Source of the DNA: Bacillota bacterium
GTDB lineage: Bacteria > Bacillota > Clostridia > Christensenellales > Aristaeellaceae
NCBI GenBank assembly: GCA_963169565.1
Contig: CAUJDI010000063.1
Location: 1-64,000, forward strand
Length of the DNA stretch: 64,000 nucleotides
Direction: 5' to 3'
Part shown: piece after piece, positions 48,513-58,334 of the stretch
How the letters are laid out: the number at the start of each line of letters is the position of its first letter
How positions within the stretch are numbered: position 1 is the stretch's first letter
Notes under the pieces: generated by a model
What the model saw: the letters and a program-made list of their open reading frames with translations, nothing else
Databases searched by the model: none
What the model was told of the DNA's origin: nothing
Position numbers and translations under genes: made by a program

Positions 48513-51500
48513 TCAGTAGTAGAGCCAGTTCGGGAACCATTTCATCGCATCCAGCCAGGCTGTGGAAACCCTCATGCCGCTGAGGTATGGGAAAAACGCG
48601 ATGAACAGGATCAGGGCGACGGTAGGGAGGCCGATCAGGAGCGCTTTCCCGACCCGTCCATACCTTTTCATCAGATAGCTGACCAGAAGGGTGATACACA
48701 GGATGATGAAGGGGACGGAAGGAAAATAATGATAGATATAGGTGCCGCGTGGCACCAGGATCCATGGCAGGTATTGGGCCGCGAAGGCGGTCAGCAGCAT
48801 CATGGGGCGTCTGTCGCGGCACAGTGATTCAGGCGCGCGAATGATGCCGGCATATGAGACGGCCTTATAACCGGCAAGAATCAGAACCATGACGAGCGCT
48901 ATGAGACCGCCCCACCAGACCAGAGGATTGCCGAAGGAGAGGATGGTGCTGGCTGTACCGTTGACCACGCCGCCGGAGTAATAGTACATCGGTTTAATGA
49001 TCAGCGGCCACTCATACCATGGGGAGCTGAAAAAGTGATCCGCCCCAAGGCCTTTAGCGGAATGGTAACTGAACATCCCCTGATTCGCGCTGATGACCTT
49101 CCTGACGGTCAGCCCGCCGGGCGTGCTGATGAATACCGGGAAATAGGACAGATAATAGATCACCGCCGGGACAGCAACAAAGAACAGCAGGCACCACAGG
49201 GCTGTCAGAAGGGTGTTTATGAACCATTTTTCAGCGTATGCCTTCGCTTTCTCCGCCTTGTTCCCCAGCGCGTCAAGCTCCTTGCGCGTCAGTTTCGCGC
49301 AGGCAAGCCCCCTGCGCGCCATCCTGACGACCGACCAGAAAAACAGCACAGCCAATCCCGCGCCGGCATAGATCCCCGTCCATTTGCTCGCGATCGCCAG
49401 CCCCATCATGAGCCCGGAGAGGAACAGGGACGGCAGGGTCTTTTTCAGCGGCTGCAGGAAATAATCCATGTTCATCCATCGGAACATGAAGTAATAGGCA
49501 TAGATGATGAACAGGGTCGCGAAGCTGTCGATGGTCGCGATGCGGGTCTGAGTAAAGTGCATGAAGTCAAAGGCCATCAGCAGCATCGCGAACACGCCGA
49601 ACCTTTTGCGGCCGGTCAACTGCCTGCCCAGGAGGTACAGCCCGGGCAGCATGAGTACCCCGGCCAAAGCGCCCGCGAAACGCCAACCGAATGGCGTCAT
49701 GCCGAAAACCATCACGCTGAAGGTCATCAGCACCTTCCCCAGCGGGGGATGGCTTGTCTCATAGATCGCGCTGGGCTCCTCGCCCAGCAGCGCATTGCGC
49801 TGTTCGTAGGCCGTGCGGGCATGGTAGATCTCGTCAAAGTACATGCTGTTGTACCAGCTGGGCGGGCCGGAAAGCGTCCCCTGCTCGTCAACCAGCGCTT
49901 CCGCTCCAGGGGATGCCGGGGAGAGCGGGATGTTCTCCCCCGTCCCCAGATCCTGAGCAACCACCTCCATCAGCGTGAGCTTCGTGCCTGGTGCGGTCAA
50001 GCGGATATAGCGGCCTGACAGTTCCTGCGGAATGCCGAAGTAGGAGACAGATCCGTCCGGGGACCGGGAAGCCTGGCTGAGCGTCCTCCAGGCGAAGCAG
50101 TCGCCGTACTGCACCCGGGCGGGGTATAAAAACCAGTCTTCACCGTTTTCACTGGTCTCTACGGTGAACTCACTGTCCTGCCAGTGGATCCCCGGGAACA
50201 TCAGGAACCTGAATGAGCGTGTCTCCCCCAGGTCCAGCGTCGCTGAGACGTTTTCACCGCCGGACACCCAGGGCGTTTGTGGAGAAACGGTGGAGCCGAG
50301 GTTGACAAAGGCCAGGATGGCATACAGGGCCGTGATGCCAAGGATGATCGCCACGTCCTTTCGGCCAGGATTCGCCACGCGAGGCGTGTCGGCAAGGAAC
50401 GCAAGGCGGTCATTCCGCCTGGTTTCAACGCGCTTGATCAGTTTCCGCCTGAAGGGGCGGACCTGTGAATCCGGGCGGGTCAGTTCCATCCCCAGGTAGA
50501 GCGCATAGGACGCGACGGGGAGGCTGAACGCGGACAGCGCGTATTCCAACCAGGCGGAATCGCTGACGAGCCCTGCCATGGGAGCGGAAAGGTTTCCCGA
50601 AGCGCCGCCGATCCGTACGCCCCGGTCCAGCGCAACGCCGGAATTGAGGAAGCACAGCGCGGTGACGCAGATCAGCAGGAGAAGAAGCCGCCGATCGCGC
50701 CTTAGGACATATGCCAGCGTCAGCAGGGATACGGCCAGGAAAAGATACCGCTCATGCATCATGACGCCCAGAACGAAAAAGAGGGTCAGGAGAACACCGG
50801 CCATGAGGGAAAGGTTCTCCGCCTTTTTCCCCCTGACGTATTGCCAGGAAACCATCAGGAAGGAAGAGACCATCAGCAAGGTACCCTGAAGCGAAAAGCT
50901 CATCGGGAACAGGGTGACAAGCGCCGGAATCAGCGCGGCGAGCAGGGGCGCTTCATTTAAAAGCGATTTGGCAAGTTTCTCTTCACCGGAGGATTTTCTT
51001 CCTTGCCACAGGAAGACTGCCGTCGGGATCAGCAAGACGAACAAGCCCGTCAGCCGCAGCAGGAAGGGCGCGGGATCGGCAATGCCGGTCCAGTTCCTGC
51101 CGAACAGGAAAAACAGGTTCGCCGCGTTGACAGAGGCGTAGTTGTAGTACCCCATGGTGTCCCCGTAATGGGAGATCAGCCAGGGGATCCCGTTTTGCTC
51201 ATTGAAGAAGGGCAACGCGACCGCGGCGGCGGCAAGGATCGACAGCAGGATGCCAATCAGCACGCTGCGCAGCAGCGCTTTCCTGTCCTTCTGCCAGAAC
51301 CACTCCATCACCAGGGCCAGCAGCCCCAGCGGACCTGCCATCAGCGCCTGCGGCTTCATCAGGACCGCCAGCACGTATACCGGCAGCGCAAATTGCCAGC
51401 GTTGTGTGCTGATCATCAGGACTGCGATCATCAACAGCAGCGAAGGCACGCTGTCGACCTGACCCCAGGCGGAACCGACCAGGTAAGGCAACGGGCTGAA

Positions 51501-52619
51501 GGCGTACAGCATGGCCAACAGCAGCGCCGCGCGGTGGCCGACGCTCTTTTTGGCGATCAGGTACAGCAGCGTGACAATGCCCATGTCAAAGAACATCGCG
51601 GGCAGCTTGACCATCATCTCCGTCGCGCCGGTGCCAAGCGCCCTGCCGATCAGCCCCAGCGGCCACAGGACCAGCATATACCCCGGCGGATAATCGCTCA
51701 GGGTATCGGTGAGGTAAAATCCTGCCGGTCCGATCTCCGCCATCTGATTGGCCCATGCCCTGAAACAGCTGATGTCGACCGGGAATCCCGGCACGAACCA
51801 GGCGATGAGCAGCCTCGACAGAAACGCAGCAAGCAATAAGGAGAACAATTCAAGATACTGCTGCCGGCTGCTTTGTGACAGCTCGTTCTGCGCGTGCCGC
51901 TCAACCCCGGAAGCAAAGAACAGAAGCAGCAGCGCGCCGAACGCCATCATCACCAGCAGCCAGGGGGCGGCGGGCCGGGCCGGGGCAGTATCCGTATCCG
52001 AAATATCGATCTGTGCCCTCTCCTGCTGATCCCAGGACTCAACATAGTATCCATTGGGCACGTCCTCAACAGCCATCAGGGAGAGCCCGTCGAATTCAGC
52101 AAAGCCGGCGGACTCGCCCGAGTAACCGCCAAGGCGGGCAAACAGAGCCACCTCCCGCTGATTGCTGCCCGTTCTGCCGTAAAGCGTTATTCCTTCCCAT
52201 TCGCCTTTTGTGTCATATACCGGTTCAGAGAAAACATAGATGCCCCCGACGGACAGGTTGGCGCCGCGGCCTCCGTCTGCCAAAGCGCGGACATAGCCGC
52301 TGAAGCGGTAAAGGGTATCCGGGCTGACCTGAACAGGCTGGGCAAAACGGGCGTCGTTGGGCGAGTGATTGTCGATCCGGATGCCGTTGCCGCTCTTTCC
52401 TGCCGTCACGGAAAAGTCCGTGATGTCCGGGTCATTGAAATAGGACTCCGGCAGCCAGTGCTCGGGCAGCAGTTCCGCGCTGACCAGCTCGAACTCCCCG
52501 TTTTGAAGCAGTTCGACCCCCGTTTTGGCAGGCTTGGTTTGTCGCGCCGAGAGCAATACGATCAACGCCAGGGCCAGCGCCACGGCGGCCAGCAGCAGGA
52601 CGGGTCTCTTTCCTTTCAT
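48513..52619 (-). CDS. Large dual glycosyltransferase: GT-C mannosyltransferase-like module fused to PMT/GT39-like module, with two carbohydrate-binding-like domains
   Basis: 1368 aa. N-terminal lectin-like domain; first GT-C region (FPVDISCFRAWANQMAEIGPAGFYLTDTLSDYPPGYMLVLWPLG); discoidin-like SATLDLGETRSFRFLMFP...SENGEDWFLYPARVQYGDCFAWRTL...GRYIRLTAPG; PMT-like MYFDEIYHARTAYEQ...YETSHPPLGKVLMTFSVMVFGMTPFGWRFAG. Confidence 0.88.
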   Translation of the reverse strand: MKGKRPVLLLAAVALALALIVLLSARQTKPAKTGVELLQNGEFELVSAELLPEHWLPESYFNDPDITDFSVTAGKSGNGIRIDNHSPNDARFAQPVQVSPDTLYRFSGYVRALADGGRGANLSVGGIYVFSEPVYDTKGEWEGITLYGRTGSNQREVALFARLGGYSGESAGFAEFDGLSLMAVEDVPNGYYVESWDQQERAQIDISDTDTAPARPAAPWLLVMMAFGALLLLFFASGVERHAQNELSQSSRQQYLELFSLLLAAFLSRLLIAWFVPGFPVDISCFRAWANQMAEIGPAGFYLTDTLSDYPPGYMLVLWPLGLIGRALGTGATEMMVKLPAMFFDMGIVTLLYLIAKKSVGHRAALLLAMLYAFSPLPYLVGSAWGQVDSVPSLLLMIAVLMISTQRWQFALPVYVLAVLMKPQALMAGPLGLLALVMEWFWQKDRKALLRSVLIGILLSILAAAAVALPFFNEQNGIPWLISHYGDTMGYYNYASVNAANLFFLFGRNWTGIADPAPFLLRLTGLFVLLIPTAVFLWQGRKSSGEEKLAKSLLNEAPLLAALIPALVTLFPMSFSLQGTLLMVSSFLMVSWQYVRGKKAENLSLMAGVLLTLFFVLGVMMHERYLFLAVSLLTLAYVLRRDRRLLLLLICVTALCFLNSGVALDRGVRIGGASGNLSAPMAGLVSDSAWLEYALSAFSLPVASYALYLGMELTRPDSQVRPFRRKLIKRVETRRNDRLAFLADTPRVANPGRKDVAIILGITALYAILAFVNLGSTVSPQTPWVSGGENVSATLDLGETRSFRFLMFPGIHWQDSEFTVETSENGEDWFLYPARVQYGDCFAWRTLSQASRSPDGSVSYFGIPQELSGRYIRLTAPGTKLTLMEVVAQDLGTGENIPLSPASPGAEALVDEQGTLSGPPSWYNSMYFDEIYHARTAYEQRNALLGEEPSAIYETSHPPLGKVLMTFSVMVFGMTPFGWRFAGALAGVLMLPGLYLLGRQLTGRKRFGVFAMLLMAFDFMHFTQTRIATIDSFATLFIIYAYYFMFRWMNMDYFLQPLKKTLPSLFLSGLMMGLAIASKWTGIYAGAGLAVLFFWSVVRMARRGLACAKLTRKELDALGNKAEKAKAYAEKWFINTLLTALWCLLFFVAVPAVIYYLSYFPVFISTPGGLTVRKVISANQGMFSYHSAKGLGADHFFSSPWYEWPLIIKPMYYYSGGVVNGTASTILSFGNPLVWWGGLIALVMVLILAGYKAVSYAGIIRAPESLCRDRRPMMLLTAFAAQYLPWILVPRGTYIYHYFPSVPFIILCITLLVSYLMKRYGRVGKALLIGLPTVALILFIAFFPYLSGMRVSTAWLDAMKWFPNWLYY

Positions 52620-52628
52620 TGCTTCTCC

Positions 52629-52970
52629 TCAGTTTTCATGCAGGATGTCAGGAAAATACAGCACGCCGGCGCGGGTGATCTCCAGACAGCCGATTCGGTA
52701 CCGCGCAGGCTTTGCTGACAGATACACACGGACCGCGTTTTTCAGTTTTATCCGCTTGTCGCGCGTGATGCTGTCCAGCCCGGAGCCCAGCCTGCCTTCA
52801 GGGCGGTACTTGACTTCTATGAAGCACAGGACATCCCGGTCGCGGGCGATGATGTCGATCTCCCCATGCACTGTGCGGAAACGGGTCTTCAGGATGCGAA
52901 GCCCCTGCCGTGAAAGATACTCCGCGGCGAGGAGTTCCCCCAGCAGGCCTGTTTGATGTCCGGTCATCAT
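52629..52970 (-). CDS. YraN family protein (UPF0102, nuclease-like)
   Basis: GELLAAEYLSRQGLRILKTRFRTVHGEIDIIARDRDVLCFIEVKYR. Confidence 0.94.
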   Translation of the reverse strand: MMTGHQTGLLGELLAAEYLSRQGLRILKTRFRTVHGEIDIIARDRDVLCFIEVKYRPEGRLGSGLDSITRDKRIKLKNAVRVYLSAKPARYRIGCLEITRAGVLYFPDILHEN

Positions 52971-53578
52971 CGAAGTATCCTTTTCAGGAAGGTCATACGG
53001 TGCTCGGGACAAGGCCCGAATGCCCTGACGGCCTCGACGTGCGCTTTTGTCCCATAACCCTTGTGGGATGCGAACCCAAACGCCGGGTAAAGGCGGTCCA
53101 GCGTCAGCATTTCCCTGTCCCTGGTGACCTTTGCCACGATGGACGCGGCGGCAATGGCGTAGCTGATCGCATCGCCGTGGATGATGGCCCTCTCTTCACC
53201 GTCAAGTCCGACGTTCGTGACCGCATCGATGAGGAACAGACGGACAGGCGCCCCTGCAGCGGCGCGGCGCATGGCCAGCTTGGTCGCCTGGAGAATGTTG
53301 ATCTCATCGATCTCCCGGGCTTCAGCTCTGCCTGTCCCGACAAAAACGGCATGCCGGAGGATCTGATCATACAGCAGCTCACGCTGTCTTTCGGACAGGG
53401 CTTTTGAATCATACACGCCCTCGATCCTGGGCGTTCCGGGCATCACCACGCAGGCTGCCGTGACACATCCCGCCAGAGGCCCCCGACCCGCCTCATCGAT
53501 CCCGGCAAAGCGCAGGCCCCTATCCCGCAGCGCTTCGTCATGGGCGTAGACGCCCTTGATGCGTTCAGCCTTCGTCAA
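52967..53578 (-). CDS. rnhB: Ribonuclease HII
   Basis: FAGIDEAGRGPLAGCVTAACVV; DSKALSERQRELLYDQI; AASIVAKVTRDREM. TTG start inferred. Confidence 0.94.
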   Translation of the reverse strand: MTKAERIKGVYAHDEALRDRGLRFAGIDEAGRGPLAGCVTAACVVMPGTPRIEGVYDSKALSERQRELLYDQILRHAVFVGTGRAEAREIDEINILQATKLAMRRAAAGAPVRLFLIDAVTNVGLDGEERAIIHGDAISYAIAAASIVAKVTRDREMLTLDRLYPAFGFASHKGYGTKAHVEAVRAFGPCPEHRMTFLKRILR

Positions 53579-54434
53579 CCGTGCCTCCGCCGGGGGCTTC
53601 CAGCGTGATCCGTCCCAGGAGGCCCGCGCGGAACTCATCCAGCACGCAGACGGCCCCCCGTTCCAGATCCTTCTCACCGCCTTTGAGCAGAAAGCCTCTG
53701 GACATACAGATCATCTCTATCAAAGCCTGCCCCCGCAGCGTATCGTCCTTGATCAGGTAGCGGGAAACGACGCCCTCAGGCGCGATGAGCATCAATTCAT
53801 CCAGCAGCTGCATGGAAAGGTTGTAGACGTCCAGTACTTCATCCCGTATCGCGGCGATGTATGCCAGCCTGCGGGCGGCGACCGGATCATCCAGCTTCGG
53901 CCATAGCAATCCGGGGGTGTCCAGCAGCTCAAGCATCGGCGCGGCCTGGATCCATTGCGGGGCGCGGGTGACGCCCGGCCTGTCCTGCACCCTGAAGGCA
54001 GCCCGCCCCGCCAGAAGATTGATCAGCGTGCTCTTTCCGACGTTCGGCACGCCCAGGATCATCGCGCGGACGGGCTTGGCGATACCGCGCGCTTTTGCCC
54101 GCAGACTTGTCTCTTCTGTCAGTTTCTCAAGCGCTTTGAGGATCTGCGGCTTGCCGCTGCCCATTTTGATCGCCATGGAGGTCTGGCCTTGCTGCCGGAA
54201 GAAACCAAGCCATTTCGAGGTCATCTCCGGATCTGCAAGGTCTGCCTTGTTCAGCAGCAGCAGGGACGGTTTGTTCCGCGTCAGGTCATCGATTTCCGGA
54301 TTCCGGCTCGACAGCGGAAGCCGGGCGTCGCAGATCTCGATCACCGCGTCCACGCGCTTGAGCTGTTCCAGCAGCAGGCGCCGTGCCTTTGCCATGTGGC
54401 CCGGATACCAGGCGATCACCTGCTGCAACTGCAT
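53565..54434 (-). CDS. ylqF: Ribosome biogenesis GTPase YlqF (RbgA)
   Basis: VIAWYPGHMAKARRLLLEQLKRVDAVIEICDARLPLSSRNPEI; LLNKADLAD; GVPNVGKSTLIN (circularly permuted G motifs). Confidence 0.95.
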   Translation of the reverse strand: MQLQQVIAWYPGHMAKARRLLLEQLKRVDAVIEICDARLPLSSRNPEIDDLTRNKPSLLLLNKADLADPEMTSKWLGFFRQQGQTSMAIKMGSGKPQILKALEKLTEETSLRAKARGIAKPVRAMILGVPNVGKSTLINLLAGRAAFRVQDRPGVTRAPQWIQAAPMLELLDTPGLLWPKLDDPVAARRLAYIAAIRDEVLDVYNLSMQLLDELMLIAPEGVVSRYLIKDDTLRGQALIEMICMSRGFLLKGGEKDLERGAVCVLDEFRAGLLGRITLEAPGGGTVDEG

Positions 54435-54539
54435 ATCCTCCCTTGATGGATGAATAAAAAATACCATGCTTTCACACCGTTTGCAAGAAAGCGGGGCTCA
54501 TGGCGGTTGACACCTGACAAATCCCGATGATAAGATGGG

Positions 54540-54768
54540 CCATCAGCTTTGACGAAGGACAACCCCCTGGCAGGAGCGCCCGTCAGAGAGGGCGGCAGCA
54601 GCTGAAAGCCGCCCGGTGCGCTTTGGGGCATTCACTTCCGAGCCGCCCGGCAGAACAGAGTAAGCCGGGCCGTTGACCCGCGTTAGGGGATGAAGCGCGC
54701 AGATGCGCGAAAATTGGGTGGTACCACGCTGAACAGGCGTCCCATGCGAAGGCATGGGCGCTTTTTTT
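54540..54768 (+). promoter_or_regulatory. T-box leader upstream of pheST, predicted specifier TTC (Phe)
   Basis: Antiterminator T-box GGGTGGTACCACG (54717-54730 region); AGAGAG and GCTGAAAG stem-I motifs; TTC-A-CTTCCGAG specifier context at 54631-54633; terminator GCGTCCCATGC-GAAG-GCATGGGCGC-TTTTTTT. Confidence 0.93.
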
Positions 54769-54780
54769 GGAGGCTGAATC

Positions 54781-55818
54781 ATGCAGGAACGGTTAAGGAT
54801 CCTCAAGGCATCGGCAGAGGCGGCAATTTCGGCCGCTGAAAACGCGGAAACCCTCACAGAGATCAGGCATCAGTACCTTGGGAAAAAGGGCGAACTGACC
54901 CTCATCCTCAAGGAGCTTGGCAGCCTTGACCCGGAGGAGAGAAAACAGATCGGGAAGGCGGCCAATGAGGTCAAGCAGGCCATCACCGACATTTTAGCCC
55001 TGCGGGAAGAAACGCTTGTCGGCGAGGGATCCTGCATCCAGGGAGCGATCGACCTGACGCTGCCCGGCCTTCCCCCGGTTTCAGGCGGGCTGCATCCCGT
55101 TACACAGATGTGCTATGACCTCAACGACGCGTTCCTTTCCCTCGGGTTCGAGGTCTTTTCCGAGGATGAGATCACCAGCGAGAAATATGGCTTTGACAAC
55201 CTGAACTTCCCCCCGGATCATCCTGCGCGGGATACGATGGATACCTATTGGCTGGCAGGCTGTGAAGAGAAGGCCGGGGCCGAGCGGCTCTGCCTGCGGC
55301 CGCATCTGACCGGCGCGAGCGTCAGGTATCTGAAGAAGCACGGCGCGCCTGCCCGCTTCGTTTATCCGGGCAGGGTGTACCGAAACGAGAATACGGACGC
55401 CCGGCATGAACGCGCTTTTTTCCAGTATGAAGCGCTGATCGTCGAGAAGGATTTCGCGTTCGCTTCAGGACAGCTCCTGATGCGCACCATCCTTGAAAAA
55501 GTGTTCGGGAGGGCTGTTGACATCCGCATGAGGGCAGGATTCTTCCCCTTTGTGGAACCGGGGTTTGAGATCGACATGAAATGCCTCGTCTGCGGCGGCA
55601 AGGGATGCAAGGTCTGCAAGCACGTCGGCTGGATCGAGGTGATGCCGGGCGGCACGCCGCATCCAAACGTCCTCAGGGCAGCGGGCCTTGACCCTGATGT
55701 CTGGTCCGGCTTTTACATCAACATCGGCCTGGACCGGCTGGTCATGATGCGCTACGGCGTTGACGACGTACGCCTGTTCCACAGCGGGGACCTCCGCTTC
55801 CTCAGTCAGTTCAGATAA
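54781..55818 (+). CDS. pheS: Phenylalanine-tRNA ligase subunit alpha
   Basis: MQERLRILKASAEAAISAAENAETLTEIRHQYLGKKGELT; GRVYRNENTDARHERAFFQYEAL; GLDRLVMMRYGVDDVR. Confidence 0.97.
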   Translation: MQERLRILKASAEAAISAAENAETLTEIRHQYLGKKGELTLILKELGSLDPEERKQIGKAANEVKQAITDILALREETLVGEGSCIQGAIDLTLPGLPPVSGGLHPVTQMCYDLNDAFLSLGFEVFSEDEITSEKYGFDNLNFPPDHPARDTMDTYWLAGCEEKAGAERLCLRPHLTGASVRYLKKHGAPARFVYPGRVYRNENTDARHERAFFQYEALIVEKDFAFASGQLLMRTILEKVFGRAVDIRMRAGFFPFVEPGFEIDMKCLVCGGKGCKVCKHVGWIEVMPGGTPHPNVLRAAGLDPDVWSGFYINIGLDRLVMMRYGVDDVRLFHSGDLRFLSQFR

Positions 55819-55830
55819 GGGGGAAAAGAT

Positions 55831-58245
55831 ATGAAGGTTTCGCTCAACTGGCTGCGCCAATATGTAGAGCTCCCCGGGAGCCTGACAATAGATCAGCTTT
55901 GCCATGACCTGACCATGAGAACGGTCGAGGTGGAAGGCGCGGAAAGCCCGGCCAAAGCGCTGGAAGGGATCGCCGCAGGCGTCATCACCGGCATCCAGCC
56001 CCATCCGCAGGCGGACATGCTCAGGGTATGCCAGGTCGACGTCGGCATGCCCGAACCTGCCGTCATCGTTTGCGGCGGGAGCAACGTCCGCATCGGCATG
56101 ACGGTCGCCGTCGCGCTGCCCGGCGCCAGGGTCCGTTGGCACGGGGAAGGCGAGCCGGTCGTCATCAAGCCGACAAAGCTCCGCGGCGTAAAGAGCGGGG
56201 GGATGATCTGCGCGGCGTCTGAAATGGAGCTGGACGGCCTGTTCCCCGAGGGCGGGGAGCATGAGATCCTGGACCTGTCCGATTTCCCCGCGAAGCCGGG
56301 GGATCCTGTCGCCCTGGTGCTGGGCCTTGATGATATCGTGCTTGAGATCGACAACAAATCCCTGACCAATCGCCCGGACCTCTGGGGGCATTACGGGATC
56401 GCCAGGGAACTTTCCGCCATCTATGCCTGCCCCCTGAAACCGCTGCCCGCCTTTGTCAGGCCGAACGGACTGCCGGAGTATCCCGTGAGCATCCTCAGCA
56501 CGCAAAGATGCCGCCGCTATGCCGGCCTGGTCTATGAAGGCCTCGATAATGCCCTCTCCCCTTACTGGCTGAGGCTGGCGCTGTGGACCGCGGGGGTGCG
56601 CCCCATCAGCAGCCTGGTGGACATCACCAACTACACCATGCTGGCCGTCGGGCAGCCGACGCATGGATTTGACCGGAACAGTGTCCGCCGTGAGATCATC
56701 GTCCGCAACGCCCGCAGCGGCGAGCAGCTGACTTTGCTGGACGGGCAGACGCTGAAACTGACGCCGGAGGACCTGGTGATCTGCGATACGGAAGAGCCCG
56801 TCGCCCTGGCGGGCATCATGGGCGGACAGAGGGACTCCATCCTCGAAGACACAGGCGAAATGCTGCTGGAAATCGCCAACTTTGAGCCGATCGGCATCCG
56901 CCGCAGCGCGGGCCGCTTCCAGATCCGCACGGAGTCCGCCATCCGCAATGAAAAGGGGCTTGACCCCCAGCGGGTCGACCTGGCGATGACGGTGGCGGAC
57001 GGCCTGATCCGCAAGCTTTATCCCGAAGCGAAACTGACCGCCTTCACCGACAGGTATCCGGTCAGGGCCGAGGAACTGAAGATCCATGTCAAGCCGGACT
57101 GGCTCAGCACCCGGCTTGGCAGGGAGCTTGGCCTCCAGCAGATCAGCGGCCTGCTCACGCCGCTGGGATTTGATATCATGAGGGAGTCTGACGGGCTGAG
57201 CGTCACCGTCCCTTCCTGGCGCGCGACCGGGGACATCAAGTACCAGGATGACATTCTGGAAGAGGTCGCCCGGATGATCGGCTACGACCAGTTTGATTTC
57301 ATCCCGCCGGCCGTTCTGCTCACCGGGGCCGTCAGTCAGCCCAGGGTGCTGCTGGAGAGAAGGATCCGCGAGTACCTCTCCTTCCAGTGCGGCATGCAGG
57401 AAGTCTTCACCTATCCCTGGGTGAGCCGGAAATACATTGCCGCCGCCGGCATCCAGCCGGAAAACTGCCTGCAGTTGGCCACGCCGCCCTCGCCGGATAC
57501 CGCCTGCCTGCGGCCGTCGCTGGTTCCGGGGCTGTTGGCGACCGCGGCGCTGAATATGAAATATTTCGATGATTTCAGCATCTATGAGATGACCCAGGTC
57601 TTCGCCCAGGGCAGCACCCATCCAAGCGAGGCGGGCGAATCCCTCCCCTTGCAGCGTAAATTCCTCGCCGCGGGCTTTGTCGGCGCGGACCCGAGGACCC
57701 TGTTCAGGACGGCAAAGGGTGTCCTTGAGTGTCTCCCCCGCGCCGTGATGGCCGAGCCCTTGAGCTTTGAGCAAAGGGATAAACCAGACTGGGCCGATCA
57801 GAAAGCATGGCTGAACATCCTGTTGAGCGGGGAGGTCATCGGTTCCCTGGGGATCGTTGCCCGAAAAACTGCCCGTGCTGCGGACATGAAGAGGGGGCAG
57901 ATGGCGCTGTTTGAGATCAATGCCGACATGATCCTTCCCCTGCCTTCCCGCAGCAACAAGTTTGAAAGTCTGCCCCTGTATCCCCTGGTGGAGCAGGATT
58001 TCTCCGTGACCCTTGACGAGAGCGTCTCCTGGGAGCGGATCACCGCCCTGATCCAGGGATACGTGAAGAGCATCGGCTTCATTGAGGAATACAGGGGGAA
58101 ACAGATCCCGGAGGGGAAAAAGTCCATCATGTTCCGGGTCCGCTTCGGCTCAGAAGCGGGGACGATGACAGCCGCGCAGATCGATGAGAAGATGCGCAGC
58201 ATCATCAAGAAACTGGGCAGCCTGGGCGGCGAGGTCCGCAGATGA
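55831..58245 (+). CDS. pheT: Phenylalanine-tRNA ligase subunit beta
   Basis: MKVSLNWLRQYVELPG; EIDNKSLTNRPDLWGHYGIARELSAIY; ferredoxin-fold anticodon-binding C-terminus. Confidence 0.97.
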   Translation: MKVSLNWLRQYVELPGSLTIDQLCHDLTMRTVEVEGAESPAKALEGIAAGVITGIQPHPQADMLRVCQVDVGMPEPAVIVCGGSNVRIGMTVAVALPGARVRWHGEGEPVVIKPTKLRGVKSGGMICAASEMELDGLFPEGGEHEILDLSDFPAKPGDPVALVLGLDDIVLEIDNKSLTNRPDLWGHYGIARELSAIYACPLKPLPAFVRPNGLPEYPVSILSTQRCRRYAGLVYEGLDNALSPYWLRLALWTAGVRPISSLVDITNYTMLAVGQPTHGFDRNSVRREIIVRNARSGEQLTLLDGQTLKLTPEDLVICDTEEPVALAGIMGGQRDSILEDTGEMLLEIANFEPIGIRRSAGRFQIRTESAIRNEKGLDPQRVDLAMTVADGLIRKLYPEAKLTAFTDRYPVRAEELKIHVKPDWLSTRLGRELGLQQISGLLTPLGFDIMRESDGLSVTVPSWRATGDIKYQDDILEEVARMIGYDQFDFIPPAVLLTGAVSQPRVLLERRIREYLSFQCGMQEVFTYPWVSRKYIAAAGIQPENCLQLATPPSPDTACLRPSLVPGLLATAALNMKYFDDFSIYEMTQVFAQGSTHPSEAGESLPLQRKFLAAGFVGADPRTLFRTAKGVLECLPRAVMAEPLSFEQRDKPDWADQKAWLNILLSGEVIGSLGIVARKTARAADMKRGQMALFEINADMILPLPSRSNKFESLPLYPLVEQDFSVTLDESVSWERITALIQGYVKSIGFIEEYRGKQIPEGKKSIMFRVRFGSEAGTMTAAQIDEKMRSIIKKLGSLGGEVRR

Positions 58246-58285
58246 CCGGCTTCATCATCAGATAGGAACAGATCCCATCAACCGG

Positions 58286-58322
58286 CAAGCCGCCCCGGCA
58301 GAGGCGGCTTGTTTATTCAATT
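58286..58322 (+). terminator. Terminator after pheT
   Basis: CAAGCCGCC-CCGGCAGA-GGCGGCTTG followed by TTTATTCAATTTTTT. Confidence 0.75.
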
Positions 58323-58334
58323 TTTTCTCCCTGC

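Noticed and set aside
51003-51839. 278-aa plus-strand ORF opposite the large glycosyltransferase
   Set aside because: R/Q/H-rich antisense shadow; the opposite strand encodes a clear GT-C protein.
55465-57774. 769-aa minus-strand ORF opposite pheS/pheT
   Set aside because: Antisense shadow ORF in a GC-rich coding region; low-complexity composition rich in R/D/G/H, no recognisable domain, and pheST on the other strand is unambiguous.
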